From: an uncultured Hungatella sp.
GTDB taxonomy: Bacteria; Bacillota; Clostridia; Lachnospirales; Lachnospiraceae
Direction of reading: 5' to 3'
Assembly (NCBI GenBank): GCA_949879025.1
Contig: CATLBO010000006.1
Span: forward strand, 1 to 61,615
Length of the DNA: 61,615 bases
Below, piece by piece: positions 8,410 through 16,380 of the stretch. A program made the position numbers and the translations under genes. Below the pieces are notes generated by a model that was not told where the DNA came from, did no database searches, and was given only the letters and a program-made list of their open reading frames with translations. The number at the start of each line of letters is the position of its first letter. The first letter of the stretch is position 1.

Positions 8410-9380
8410 AAGGTTGGGTAAAAGGCATGCTTATTGGCGCGGCTGCCTGCATAGGCGTGGGAAGCACGGTGTGTGTGTGCGCATGGGCTATGGGAGGGAG
8501 ATTTTCCCATTATCGCCACAGAAGTTATGGCTGGGTGAAGCAATCGGAAGAAGCCTATGATATGGAAGAAAAGAAGCCTGAGAAGCAGGAAGAACTTCAG
8601 GTCTATGAGGGAAGCGGCTCTATGAGCCGGGATTACGGGACGGGGATAAACGAGAGCGTAAATGCAGGAAACAAGGCTTCAGCAGGAGTGCCAGGCAGTT
8701 CTGCCGGTGAGGCAAGATCAGGCGGAACCATCGTCAGGGAACTGGAGATCCAAGTAATGGGTGGCTGGGTGGAAATTATAACCGATGACTCTGCTGAACA
8801 GATTGTGGTAACCAGCAGTAATGAGGATTATGTGTGCCGCCAGGAACTGGATGAGGATAAGCTGGAGATCCGTGTGGGCTTGAACACAGGATTATGGCAG
8901 AATTGGCTGGACGGCAGGGATGACGGGGACTTTGAGGATGAGGAAGACCTGGCTGCCCGAATTTTGATTCCGTCAGGAGCCAGCTTTCATGAGGTGGATC
9001 TGGAGGTAAAAGGCGGAGTGCTGCATATGGATCAGGTAACAGCCGGGAAGCTGAGCCTGGATGTGGAGATCGGCACGGCAGAGGTATCAGCAGGCAGCGT
9101 TCAGGAACTGGATGGAGAGTGTAAAATGGGAGAGCTGATCTATAAAGGCCAGGTTGGTCAGGAGATGGAGGCAGAGTGTACAACAGGAAGCATTCAATAT
9201 CTCATAGACGGGGTCAGGGAGGATTTCACATATGAGGTGGAATGTGCGGCAGGCTCCATTTCCATTGACGGCATAGAGGAAGGCGTGCTGAACCGAGAGG
9301 ATGTTATTTATAATCCCGAGGCAGTTAAAAGGGCAAAGCTGGAGTGCAAAGCCGGTGCCATTGGCGTGGAGTTTCAGTAG
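8406..9380 (+). CDS. DUF4097 family beta-strand repeat protein, membrane anchored
   Basis: A 324-residue protein with an N-terminal hydrophobic segment (about 8-30, GMLIGAAACIGVGSTVCVC) that acts as signal anchor, a low-complexity linker to about residue 105, and then repeated short beta-strand units of the kind LxxLELEVxxGxxxL typical of DUF4097 adhesin-like proteins. The repeats (HEVDLEVKGGVLHMD, LSLDVEIGTAEVS, LDGECKMGELIY, MEAECTTGSIQY) predict a right-handed beta solenoid outside the membrane. It overlaps the DUF1700 gene by ATGA. Together with the PspC gene downstream this points to an envelope stress function; exact role unknown. Confidence 0.82.
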   Translation: MKGWVKGMLIGAAACIGVGSTVCVCAWAMGGRFSHYRHRSYGWVKQSEEAYDMEEKKPEKQEELQVYEGSGSMSRDYGTGINESVNAGNKASAGVPGSSAGEARSGGTIVRELEIQVMGGWVEIITDDSAEQIVVTSSNEDYVCRQELDEDKLEIRVGLNTGLWQNWLDGRDDGDFEDEEDLAARILIPSGASFHEVDLEVKGGVLHMDQVTAGKLSLDVEIGTAEVSAGSVQELDGECKMGELIYKGQVGQEMEAECTTGSIQYLIDGVREDFTYEVECAAGSISIDGIEEGVLNREDVIYNPEAVKRAKLECKAGAIGVEFQ

Positions 9381-9453
9381 AGGCGGCATATAAAGAACAT
9401 GGTTATGGCAGCCGAAGCCAAAGGGCTGAGGCTGCCAGGAAAGGAGCGTCAAT

Positions 9454-9645
9454 ATGGATTTTGGAAAGAAACTGTATAAGTCAGGAAGCAACCGCATGCT
9501 GTGCGGCGTGTGCGGAGGCTTGGGAGAGTATTTCAATATCGATCCTACGCTGGTGAGACTTGCATGGGCAATCTTCGCCTGTACGGGAACAGGGATTCTG
9601 GCTTACTTTGTGGCAGCTATCATTATTCCTTCTGATGATTTTTAA
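9454..9645 (+). CDS. PspC domain protein
   Basis: A 63-residue PspC-type membrane protein: basic N-terminus KKLYKSGSNRMLCGVCGGL, the GLGEYFNIDPTLVRL core and a transmembrane helix ending IIIPSDDF. The family regulates envelope stress responses in other bacteria. AAAGGAG precedes the ATG. It sits 73 bases after the DUF4097 gene on the same strand and is probably part of the PadR-controlled operon. Confidence 0.92.
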   Translation: MDFGKKLYKSGSNRMLCGVCGGLGEYFNIDPTLVRLAWAIFACTGTGILAYFVAAIIIPSDDF

Positions 9646-9677
9646 CGGATATGGGCTGCAATAATATGGGAAAAACC

Positions 9678-9706
9678 GAATAGGGTCTTTGGAAACGGGT
9701 ATACTC
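9678..9706 (+). promoter_or_regulatory. Possible forespore (SigG/SigF type) promoter of the spore protein gene
   Basis: GAATA (9678-9682) fits the -35 pattern GnATR, and TATACTC (9700-9706) matches five of seven positions of the SigG -10 pattern CATnHTA, with a 17-base spacer. The downstream gene codes for a spore protein of the class normally driven by SigG. Confidence 0.45.
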
Positions 9707-9739
9707 TTAAAGGAATGAGGAAAGGAGTGTACCCGTTAT

Positions 9740-9961
9740 ATGTCTAAGAAGAAAAGTGAAAAGCCGTTTGACCCTGCAAGCCTTAAGACGCCGGAAGATT
9801 TGCTGAAATTTGAGATAGCCACAGAGCTGGGGCTCAGCGATAAAGTCATGGAAAACGGATGGCGGAGCCTGACAGCAAAGGAAAGCGGCCGTATTGGCGG
9901 CCTTATGACCAAAAGGAAACGTCAGATGAGGCAGGAGGCGCTTAACGGAATAAACCCGTAA
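9740..9961 (+). CDS. Alpha/beta-type small acid-soluble spore protein
   Basis: A 73-residue SASP that coats forespore DNA and is degraded by the GPR protease at germination. The family core is clear: LKFEIATELGLSDKV (the EIA context is the GPR cleavage region) followed by AKESGRIGGLMTKRKRQ. The N-terminal 25-residue Lys/Pro extension is longer than in Bacillus SASPs and is like clostridial variants. AAAGGAG precedes the ATG, and a plausible forespore promoter and a terminator flank it, so it is a single-gene unit. Together with sigG 1.4 kb away it shows that the organism sporulates. Confidence 0.88.
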   Translation: MSKKKSEKPFDPASLKTPEDLLKFEIATELGLSDKVMENGWRSLTAKESGRIGGLMTKRKRQMRQEALNGINP

Positions 9962-10004
9962 AGGAAAAAATTGCGGTTTCATAAAAATGCGGCAAAAGAA
10001 AGAA

Positions 10005-10052
10005 GGGAAGCGAATGGGAAGGGACAGCCTCACATCCGACGCTTCTCTTTTT
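10005..10052 (+). terminator. Terminator after the spore protein gene
   Basis: GGGAAGCG pairs with CGCTTCTC across a 27-base loop that can form further pairs (GGGA with TCC), followed by TTTTT. Confidence 0.6.
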
Positions 10053-10115
10053 GTAAAGCCAAAAGGTGATATTTATAGAATCCATGAAAAATCTTTCATA
10101 TTTTGAAAATAATAC

Positions 10116-10144
10116 TTGCCAAACGCAGCTGTTTGTGATAGAAT
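10116..10144 (+). promoter_or_regulatory. Promoter of tRNA-Leu
   Basis: TTGCCA (10116-10121) and TAGAAT (10139-10144) are spaced by 17 bases and lie 22 bases before the mature tRNA 5' end. Confidence 0.75.
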
Positions 10145-10166
10145 AATCTCTGTTGCAGGAAGAAAA

Positions 10167-10249
10167 GCCGGCCTGTCGGAATGGCAGACGAGGTGGACTC
10201 AAAATCCATTGGTAGCGATACCGTGCGGGTTCAAGTCCCGCGGCCGGCA
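10167..10249 (+). tRNA. tRNA-Leu (anticodon CAA)
   Basis: An 83-base class II tRNA. The acceptor stem GCCGGCC pairs fully with GGCCGGC, with A as discriminator base. The anticodon stem GTGGA/TCCAT holds the loop CTCAAAA, giving anticodon CAA, which reads UUG leucine codons. A long variable arm of the leucine type follows, and the T arm GCGGG-TTCAAGT-CCCGC is perfect. The 3' CCA is not encoded and must be added by the CCA enzyme. It is a single tRNA with its own promoter and terminator. Confidence 0.95.
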
Positions 10250-10280
10250 TTCCTTGGCAGGGGCGAAATCGCTGGAGTTT

Positions 10281-10314
10281 CCGCATAGCCGGAGGCTTGG
10301 CGGTTTTTCTTTTT
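10281..10314 (+). terminator. Terminator of tRNA-Leu
   Basis: CCGC-AT-AGCC pairs with GGCT-TG-GCGG around a GGA loop, followed by TTTTTCTTTTT. Confidence 0.75.
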
Positions 10315-10355
10315 ATCGGCTAATCAGGAAAAAGCCGAGGCCCTATATTATGAAA

Positions 10356-10397
10356 CTGCCGGGTGATACGAATAAAGTATCGCCCGGCAGTTTTTTT
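10356..10397. terminator. Strong hairpin terminator between convergent units
   Basis: CTGCCGGGTGATAC pairs with GTATCGCCCGGCAG (14 pairs, one G-T) and is followed on the + strand by TTTTTTT. On the - strand it lies 18 bases after the stop of the Sir2-like gene and is followed by a weaker T-rich stretch, so it may serve both directions. Confidence 0.85.
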
Positions 10398-10414
10398 CAC
10401 AGTACTGCAATGAC

Positions 10415-11146
10415 TTACGTAAGCAGCGGCAGTACATTTTTCGGATGATCCAGAATCACTAAACTGGCAGAAACATCCCTATAGTGTGATTTGCTGTGGA
10501 TGATCACAAGCCACCGCCCTGTAAAATATTTGATGTAATTGCTGAACACCTCGGAGTCCAAAGCGGTTCCCAAAAGAAGAAGCGTGTCTGCTTTGGAAAT
10601 CTCCAAAGTGGTTTTTGTCATTCGCTGGCTGTCCACCATCTCCCCAAACAGGGAAACCAGAGGACGCACAGGGATATTGCATTTCTCGCACAGCGGAACG
10701 GTCCGTTTGGAATTCATAATGTATTCCATGGGATACTGCTTCTTGCAGCGGGGGCATTGGTTTTCGTAAATGGTGCCGTGAAGGTTGATCACGTTCTGGC
10801 AGCCGCCTCTGCGGGGAATATCATAGATATTGCTGGTAATGACGCAGTGGAGGTGCCCTTTTTTTTCAAGGGCGGCCAAGGCAGGGCCGGAGGCAGTCAG
10901 CTCAGGGGGGAAATTTAACATCTCGTTTCGGTAGAAGGTAAAGAACAGCTCCGGGCGGGTATTATAAAATGCGCTGGTGTACAGTTCGTCGGAACAGTAG
11001 CCGTACTTTTCTTCAATCGCATATGCTTTCTCCTGCTTTTTTACGCCGATGAAGCCGCCTTCTTCCATCATGCCGGAGCCGCACAGGGCCACCGTATAGC
11101 GGCTGCCGCTGAGCATTTTGCGTAATAGGGTAATTTTATCATCCAT
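10415..11146 (-). CDS. Sir2-like NAD-dependent deacylase, divergent N-terminal part
   Basis: A 243-residue protein of the sirtuin fold. Recognisable parts are the glycine-rich start VALCGSGM, TSNIYDIPRRGG in place of the usual TQNID, the catalytic-type NLHG with a zinc finger (CPRCKKQYP, then CEKC), FGE, and the NAD-binding LLLGTAL. The usual GAGxSxxSGIPDFR stretch is replaced by GSGMMEEGGF, so NAD and substrate contacts may differ from classical deacetylases. The start is set at 11146 (MDDKITLL) because AAAGGGGA lies 8 bases before it; a longer frame from 11176 lacks such a site. Target proteins are unknown. Confidence 0.82.
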   Translation of the reverse strand: MDDKITLLRKMLSGSRYTVALCGSGMMEEGGFIGVKKQEKAYAIEEKYGYCSDELYTSAFYNTRPELFFTFYRNEMLNFPPELTASGPALAALEKKGHLHCVITSNIYDIPRRGGCQNVINLHGTIYENQCPRCKKQYPMEYIMNSKRTVPLCEKCNIPVRPLVSLFGEMVDSQRMTKTTLEISKADTLLLLGTALDSEVFSNYIKYFTGRWLVIIHSKSHYRDVSASLVILDHPKNVLPLLT

Positions 11147-11338
11147 TGCCGGTTCCCCTTTCTGATATTTGTGCATTATCTGGATGGATATATATTTATT
11201 ATACTATGTTTCCTGTATAAAATCTATATATAATAAAAGAAAAGGGAAAGAAATTTCAAATATTTGTCAATATATGGCGGTCAGTAAAGGAAAAGCAGGG
11301 ACCCTTTTTGCCCAATGAAAACAGCAGGTCATTCTGTG

Positions 11339-12115
11339 TCAGCTGAGATAATTTTTCATAGCTTTCAATGCGTTCTTTTCCAGTCGTGACACCTGAGCCT
11401 GGCTGATATGGATCTCCTCGGCCACCTCGGTCTGAGTCTTGCCCTCAAAAAAACGCATATCAATAATGTGGCGCTCCCGTTCAGGAAGGCGCTTCATAGC
11501 CTCGCTTAGGGAAATGTCCTCCACCCAGTTTTCTTCCAGGTTCTTTTTGTCGCTGATCTGGTCCATAACATACAAAGGGTCCCCACCGTCAGTGTACACT
11601 GGTTCGTACAGGCTTACCGGCGTCTGGATGGCATCCAGGGCATAGGTGATTTCTTCTTTGCTGATGCCGATTTCCTGGGCTATTTCCATAATGGTTGGTT
11701 CTTTGGAATTTTTGCGGGTCAGGCCTTCTCTTGCATAAATGGCCTTGTAGGCAGTATCCCTCAGGGAGCGGCTGACCCGGATGGAATTATTGTCCCGCAG
11801 ATACCGTCTCACTTCCCCCAGGATCATAGGAACGGCGTAGGTGGAAAATTTCACATTCTGAGATGTGTCGAAATTGTCGATAGCTTTAATAAGACCGATG
11901 CAGCCGATCTGAAACAGATCGTCTACATTTTCATTGCTGCCGGAAAAACGCTGAATGACACTTAATACCAGCCTTAAGTTGCCTTTAATGTACTGTTCCC
12001 TGGCCTCTTTGTCCCCCTGCTTAATACGCCTGAACAGTTCTTCTTTTTCCTCATTATTGAGTAACGGAAGCTTTGCTGTATTGACCCCGCAGATTTCAAC
12101 CTTGTATAGTGACAT
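11339..12115 (-). CDS. sigG: Forespore RNA polymerase sigma factor SigG
   Basis: The late forespore sigma factor that transcribes SASP and germination genes. The N-terminus YKVEICGVNTAKLPLL is the SigG-specific signature; region 2 (NVDDLFQIGCIGLIKAIDNFD and VKFSTYAVPMILGE), IRVSRSLRD and region 4 (ERERHIIDMRFFEGKTQ, then SQAQVSRLEKNALKAM) are complete, and length (258 residues) is normal. ATG 12115 is preferred over 12121 because the GGAGG site sits 8 bases before it rather than 2. A SigF/SigG-like promoter lies upstream, so the gene is likely autoregulated. In many clostridia sigG follows sigE; here no sigE or spoIIG gene is adjacent. Confidence 0.96.
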   Translation of the reverse strand: MSLYKVEICGVNTAKLPLLNNEEKEELFRRIKQGDKEAREQYIKGNLRLVLSVIQRFSGSNENVDDLFQIGCIGLIKAIDNFDTSQNVKFSTYAVPMILGEVRRYLRDNNSIRVSRSLRDTAYKAIYAREGLTRKNSKEPTIMEIAQEIGISKEEITYALDAIQTPVSLYEPVYTDGGDPLYVMDQISDKKNLEENWVEDISLSEAMKRLPERERHIIDMRFFEGKTQTEVAEEIHISQAQVSRLEKNALKAMKNYLS

Positions 12116-12159
12116 ATCCATTACCTCCGCATCATTCTGAAATTCATAAGCTATAAAAG

Positions 12160-12188
12160 AATGATGTACGGATTTTATGGATTTATGC
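12160..12188 (-). promoter_or_regulatory. SigF/SigG-type promoter of sigG
   Basis: On the - strand GCATA (12188-12184) fits the -35 pattern GnATR and CATCATT (12166-12160) fits six of seven bases of CATnHTA, with a 17-base spacer, 45 bases before the sigG start. This supports forespore-specific expression with autoregulation. Confidence 0.6.
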
Positions 12189-12253
12189 GGCAGGGAGATT
12201 GAAAATAATTTCCTGCTTTATTTTGGAAAACTGCCTTGACAAAGAGTTCAGGC

Positions 12254-13018
12254 TTATAAATTTTTGTTATAAAGTATCAGCAGGCCTTTTAACAGCAGGT
12301 CATCTTCATAGGAGATCTTATGTCTGCATAAAGGCGTAATGAATCTGGCAAGGCCTCCAGTGGCCACCAGAGAGGCAGGCATGCCCAGTTCTGCTTCCAT
12401 GCGGTCAATAATTCCGTCTATCATGGACGCATTTCCGTACATAATACCAGAGCGCATGCAGTCAATAGTGTTCTTTCCGATAACCTTGCCTGGAATGTCA
12501 AGGCTGATATAAGGAAGCTGCGCCGTCTTGCCGCTTAGGGAATCCAGGGATACCTTAAGGCCGGGAAGAATGACGCCGCCGATGTAATTGCCGGAAATAT
12601 CTACCACGCTCATGGTGGTGGCTGTGCCCATATCAATGATAATAATGGGACAGGGATAATTTTTTTTAGCGGCAACAGCATCCACGATCATGTCAGCTCC
12701 TACGGTTTTAGGGTTGTCCATAATAATATTCATGCCGGTTTTCATGCCGGACCCTACTAAGAAAGGCTCAAATCCGAAGATTTTTTTGACGGCAGACTTT
12801 AAAGTGGAATTTAAGGGCGGCACAACAGAGGAGATGATTCCTCCGGTGATCTTGGAAAGAGGGATATTGTGAATCTCAAGAATGCTTTTTATGTTTATGG
12901 CATATTCCAGATCCGTCTTCCCATGGTTGGTGGTTACCCGTTCCACAAAGTATGTTTTTTCATCGTCAATGGCGCCGATGACAATGTTGCTGTTTCCCAT
13001 ATCTATGGCTAAAATCAT
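12254..13018 (-). CDS. coaX: Type III pantothenate kinase
   Basis: Phosphorylates pantothenate in the first step of coenzyme A synthesis. The 254-residue protein has the acetate kinase/Hsp70-like motifs of CoaX: IDMGNSNIV at the N-terminus, the second phosphate motif IDMGTATTMSV, the GADMIVDAVAA segment, GGVILPG and the ATGGLA adenosine motif. ATG 13018 is chosen since AAAGGAG precedes it and the family begins MxLAIDxGN; 22 upstream codons in frame are not supported. It is divergent from coaBC, which carries out the next CoA steps, across a 131-base region. Confidence 0.95.
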   Translation of the reverse strand: MILAIDMGNSNIVIGAIDDEKTYFVERVTTNHGKTDLEYAINIKSILEIHNIPLSKITGGIISSVVPPLNSTLKSAVKKIFGFEPFLVGSGMKTGMNIIMDNPKTVGADMIVDAVAAKKNYPCPIIIIDMGTATTMSVVDISGNYIGGVILPGLKVSLDSLSGKTAQLPYISLDIPGKVIGKNTIDCMRSGIMYGNASMIDGIIDRMEAELGMPASLVATGGLARFITPLCRHKISYEDDLLLKGLLILYNKNL

Positions 13019-13149
13019 AAGAGACTCCTTTCCATGAAAAAGGTTGTATGGTATACTTACGTTGCTGCAGGAAAAGAGTAGCATATTTTGGCATAAATAT
13101 CAAGAATGGGAAACTGCAAAAAGACTATGACAGATGGAGGAAGGTATAT

Positions 13150-14361
13150 ATGTTAAGTGGGAAGACAGTGGTTCTTGGAATCAGTGGCAGCATTGCAGCT
13201 TATAAAATTGCGTATCTGGCCAGCAGCCTTAAAAAGCTTCATGCAGATGTGCAGGTGATTATGACCAGAAATGCCACTGAGTTTATTACACCAATTACAT
13301 TTGAGAGCCTGACAGGAAATAAATGCCTGGTGGATACATTTGACCGGAATTTTGAGTTCAGCGTGGAACATGTAGCCCTTGCGAAAAAGGCTGATATTTT
13401 TATGCTGGCCCCGGCCACAGCCAACGTGATTGCAAAGGCAGCCCATGGGCTGGCAGATGATATGCTGACCACTACGTTTTTGGCCTGCAAATGTCCCAAA
13501 TATATTTCCCCGGCCATGAACACCCAGATGTATGAGAATCCTGTTACCCAGGATAACCTGAAGACGTGCGCTGCTTACGGAATCCATGTGATTGACCCGG
13601 CAGTGGGATATTTGGCCTGCGGGGATACTGGGGCAGGAAAAATGCCAGAGCCGTCTGTGCTTCTGGATTATATTATCCATGAGATTGGATATGCCAAAGA
13701 TCTGACAGGGAAAAAAATACTGGTAACTGCAGGGCCTACCAGAGAAGCTATTGATCCGGTAAGATATCTGACCAACCGTTCTACGGGGAAGATGGGGTAT
13801 GCCATTGCAAAGGTGGCGTCATGCCGGGGAGCAGAAGTAACTTTGGTGACAGGGCCTGCGGAGATTGAAAGGCCAAGATTTGTAAAGGTCATAGAAGTGG
13901 AAAGCGCAAGAGATATGTTTCAGGCAGTGACTTGCGTCAGCTGGCAGCAGGATGCAGTCATTAAGGCTGCCGCCGTGGCGGATTATCGCCCAGATTTCAT
14001 ATGCCAGGACAAAATAAAGAAAGGCGCAGGGGAATGGAGCCTGACGCTGGAGAGGACAGATGATATTCTGGGATATCTGGGGCAGCACAAACGGGAGGGA
14101 CAGTTTCTCTGCGGGTTCTCTATGGAAACAGAGAATCTGATGGAAAATTCCAGGACAAAGCTTGCGAAAAAGAACCTGGACATGGTGGCGGCTAACAGCC
14201 TGAAAACAGAGGGCGCCGGGTTTGGCACAGATACAAACGTGGTGACGCTGATTACAAAGGACGAGGAGATTGAACTAGGGAAATTAAGCAAAGAAGAGAC
14301 AGCGGACAGGATTTTGACAAAGATATTTTATCCCCGGGCTGACGTGGGAGAGCATCTGTAA
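13150..14361 (+). CDS. coaBC: Bifunctional phosphopantothenoylcysteine decarboxylase / phosphopantothenate-cysteine ligase
   Basis: Carries out two consecutive CoA steps: ligation of cysteine to 4'-phosphopantothenate and decarboxylation to phosphopantetheine. The flavin-dependent CoaC half (about 1-185) shows GISGSIAAYK, HGLADDM and SPAMNTQMYENP; the CoaB half (about 186-403) shows VTAGPTREAIDPVRYLTNRS, GKMGYAIA and the KIKK lysines. Full length (403 residues). ATG 13150 follows GGAGGAAG; the longer frame from 13048 has no support. It is divergent from coaX, so both pantothenate genes share one intergenic control region. Confidence 0.95.
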   Translation: MLSGKTVVLGISGSIAAYKIAYLASSLKKLHADVQVIMTRNATEFITPITFESLTGNKCLVDTFDRNFEFSVEHVALAKKADIFMLAPATANVIAKAAHGLADDMLTTTFLACKCPKYISPAMNTQMYENPVTQDNLKTCAAYGIHVIDPAVGYLACGDTGAGKMPEPSVLLDYIIHEIGYAKDLTGKKILVTAGPTREAIDPVRYLTNRSTGKMGYAIAKVASCRGAEVTLVTGPAEIERPRFVKVIEVESARDMFQAVTCVSWQQDAVIKAAAVADYRPDFICQDKIKKGAGEWSLTLERTDDILGYLGQHKREGQFLCGFSMETENLMENSRTKLAKKNLDMVAANSLKTEGAGFGTDTNVVTLITKDEEIELGKLSKEETADRILTKIFYPRADVGEHL

Positions 14362-14380
14362 GAAAAACGGCAGGAAAACC

Positions 14381-14409
14381 TTGACGCAGAGGCGGATTAA
14401 TACTACAAT
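14381..14409 (+). promoter_or_regulatory. Sigma-A promoter of prfC
   Basis: TTGACG (14381-14386) and TACAAT (14404-14409) are separated by 17 bases, 34 bases upstream of the TTG start. Confidence 0.75.
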
Positions 14410-14442
14410 AATTAAGCATTTTAACGAATCGGAGGAATTGGC

Positions 14443-16035
14443 TTGTCAACAATAGCAGAGGAAATAAAAAAACGGAGAACTTTTGCCATTATATCCCACC
14501 CGGATGCAGGAAAAACCACGCTGACAGAGAAGTTTCTTCTCTACGGGGGAGCCATTAACCTGGCAGGAACGGTAAAAGGGAGAAAAGCCACGAAGCACGC
14601 AGTGTCGGACTGGATGGAGATTGAGAAAGAGAGAGGAATTTCAGTGACCTCGTCAGTGCTGCAGTTTGAGTATGACAATTACTGCATTAACATTCTGGAC
14701 ACGCCAGGCCACCAGGATTTCTCGGAGGATACTTACAGGACTCTTATGGCGGCAGACAGCGCAGTTATGGTCATTGACGGCTCCAAGGGCGTGGAGGCTC
14801 AGACCATTAAGCTGTTTAAGGTCTGCGTCATGAGAGGGATTCCCATTTTTACATTTATTAACAAGATGGATCGGGAGGCCAGGGACCCCTTTGAGCTGAT
14901 GGATGATATTGAGAATGTCTTGGGAATCCGTACATGCCCCATAAACTGGCCCATTGGCTGCGGGAAGAATTTTAAGGGCGTTTATGAAAGAGATAAAAAG
15001 CAGATTACCACCTTTACAGCAGCTATGGGAGGCCAGAAGGAAGTGGCGTCCCGGACGTTTGACTTGGAGGGAACAGATGTGGAGTCTGTTATCGGCCAGG
15101 ATTTCCATGAGCAGCTTTTGGAGGAAATCGAGCTTTTAGACGGGGCGGCAGACGAGTTTGACTTAGAGCGGGTGCAGAGAGGAGACTTGTCACCGGTGTT
15201 TTTCGGATCAGCCCTGACGAATTTCGGCGTTGAGACATTTCTGCAGCATTTTTTGCAGATGACCACGGCTCCTCTCCCGAGAAAGACCATTACCGGGGAA
15301 GTGGACCCGTTTAAGGAGAAATTTTCCGCCTTCGTGTTTAAGATCCAGGCCAATATGAACAAGGCACACAGAGACCGGATCGCTTTTATGAGAATCGTAT
15401 CAGGGAAATTTGAGGCAGGCATGGAGGTGAACCATGTTCAGGGCGGGAAGAAGCTGCGCTTATCTCAGCCACAGCAGCTGATGGCTCAGGACAGAAAGAT
15501 TGTGGAGGAGGCTTTTGCCGGTGATATTATCGGCGTGTTTGATCCGGGAATCTTTTCAATAGGGGATACCCTGTGCAGCTCCAATGAAAAATTCCAGTAT
15601 GAGGGCATTCCTACCTTTGCCCCGGAGCATTTTGCCAGAGTACGGCAGGTGGACACCATGAAGAGGAAGCAGTTTATTAAGGGTGTGAACCAGATTGCTC
15701 AGGAAGGCGCCATACAGATTTTCCAGGAGTTTAACACAGGTATGGAAGAGATCATCGTAGGCGTAGTAGGAGAGCTGCAGTTTGAGGTGCTGACCTACAG
15801 GCTTGAGAATGAATATAACGTGGAAGTGAAACTGGAAAAGCTGCCATACGAGTATATTCGATGGGTGGAAAATAAGGATCAGGTGGATGTGGCAAAGATT
15901 CAGGGAACCTCGGACATGAAGAGAATCAAGGATCTAAAGGATAACCCTCTGTTATTATTTGTCAACAGCTGGAGTATCGGGATGGTGCAGGACCGAAACC
16001 CGAAACTGATCATGGCGGAGTTCGGACGCAATTAG
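14443..16035 (+). CDS. prfC: Peptide chain release factor 3
   Basis: A GTPase that recycles release factors 1 and 2 from terminated ribosomes. The 530-residue protein has the G motifs HPDAGKTT, DTPGHQDF and NKMD of RF3, and the RF3-specific start AEEIKKRRTFAIISHPDAGK. Domains II and III are complete, with GELQFEVLTYRLENEY near the end. The start codon is TTG at 14443, supported by CGGAGGA 7 bases before it; there is no nearby ATG. A single-gene unit with its own promoter and a strong terminator hairpin downstream. Confidence 0.96.
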   Translation: MSTIAEEIKKRRTFAIISHPDAGKTTLTEKFLLYGGAINLAGTVKGRKATKHAVSDWMEIEKERGISVTSSVLQFEYDNYCINILDTPGHQDFSEDTYRTLMAADSAVMVIDGSKGVEAQTIKLFKVCVMRGIPIFTFINKMDREARDPFELMDDIENVLGIRTCPINWPIGCGKNFKGVYERDKKQITTFTAAMGGQKEVASRTFDLEGTDVESVIGQDFHEQLLEEIELLDGAADEFDLERVQRGDLSPVFFGSALTNFGVETFLQHFLQMTTAPLPRKTITGEVDPFKEKFSAFVFKIQANMNKAHRDRIAFMRIVSGKFEAGMEVNHVQGGKKLRLSQPQQLMAQDRKIVEEAFAGDIIGVFDPGIFSIGDTLCSSNEKFQYEGIPTFAPEHFARVRQVDTMKRKQFIKGVNQIAQEGAIQIFQEFNTGMEEIIVGVVGELQFEVLTYRLENEYNVEVKLEKLPYEYIRWVENKDQVDVAKIQGTSDMKRIKDLKDNPLLLFVNSWSIGMVQDRNPKLIMAEFGRN

Positions 16036-16380
16036 CAGGCGGGCCTTATCAACTGCCATTAAATCAGAAGAACAGCCGTTTTCTGAGACGTCATATTTTT
16101 TATGACTGGCATGCAGCCGGTTCCTAATATACACAAAAAATCCGGAAAGAATCAGTAAATCAAAAGATTCTTTCCGGATTTTTGCGTTGATGGAGCGGGA
16201 GCACCGCTTAACCATCTAGACTTCCATGGTCCCGGCTGCGGATGCACCATCATACATGAGAGCCTGGCGGGCCCATTTGGTATACCTGAATGTATGCCGC
16301 CTGTTTAGAGGCAGGACTTTTACAGTAATTTCATGATTTTGCGGCGTCCTCTTGTGGGCAAATGTTTCTGGTATCAGGGA
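16036..16380. other. Noncoding 345-base gap between convergent genes
   Basis: The gap holds the bidirectional terminator and, at about 16299-16317, a small GCCT/AGGC hairpin close to the receptor gene end. The remaining sequence (about 16184-16300) contains no convincing open frame, repeat or RNA that I can recognise. Confidence 0.5.
16141..16183. terminator. Bidirectional terminator between prfC and the chemotaxis receptor gene
   Basis: TCCGGAAAGAATC (16141-16153) pairs perfectly with GATTCTTTCCGGA (16166-16178), 13 pairs. It is flanked by AAAAAA on the left and TTTTTG on the right, so it can end transcripts from both sides. Confidence 0.88.
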
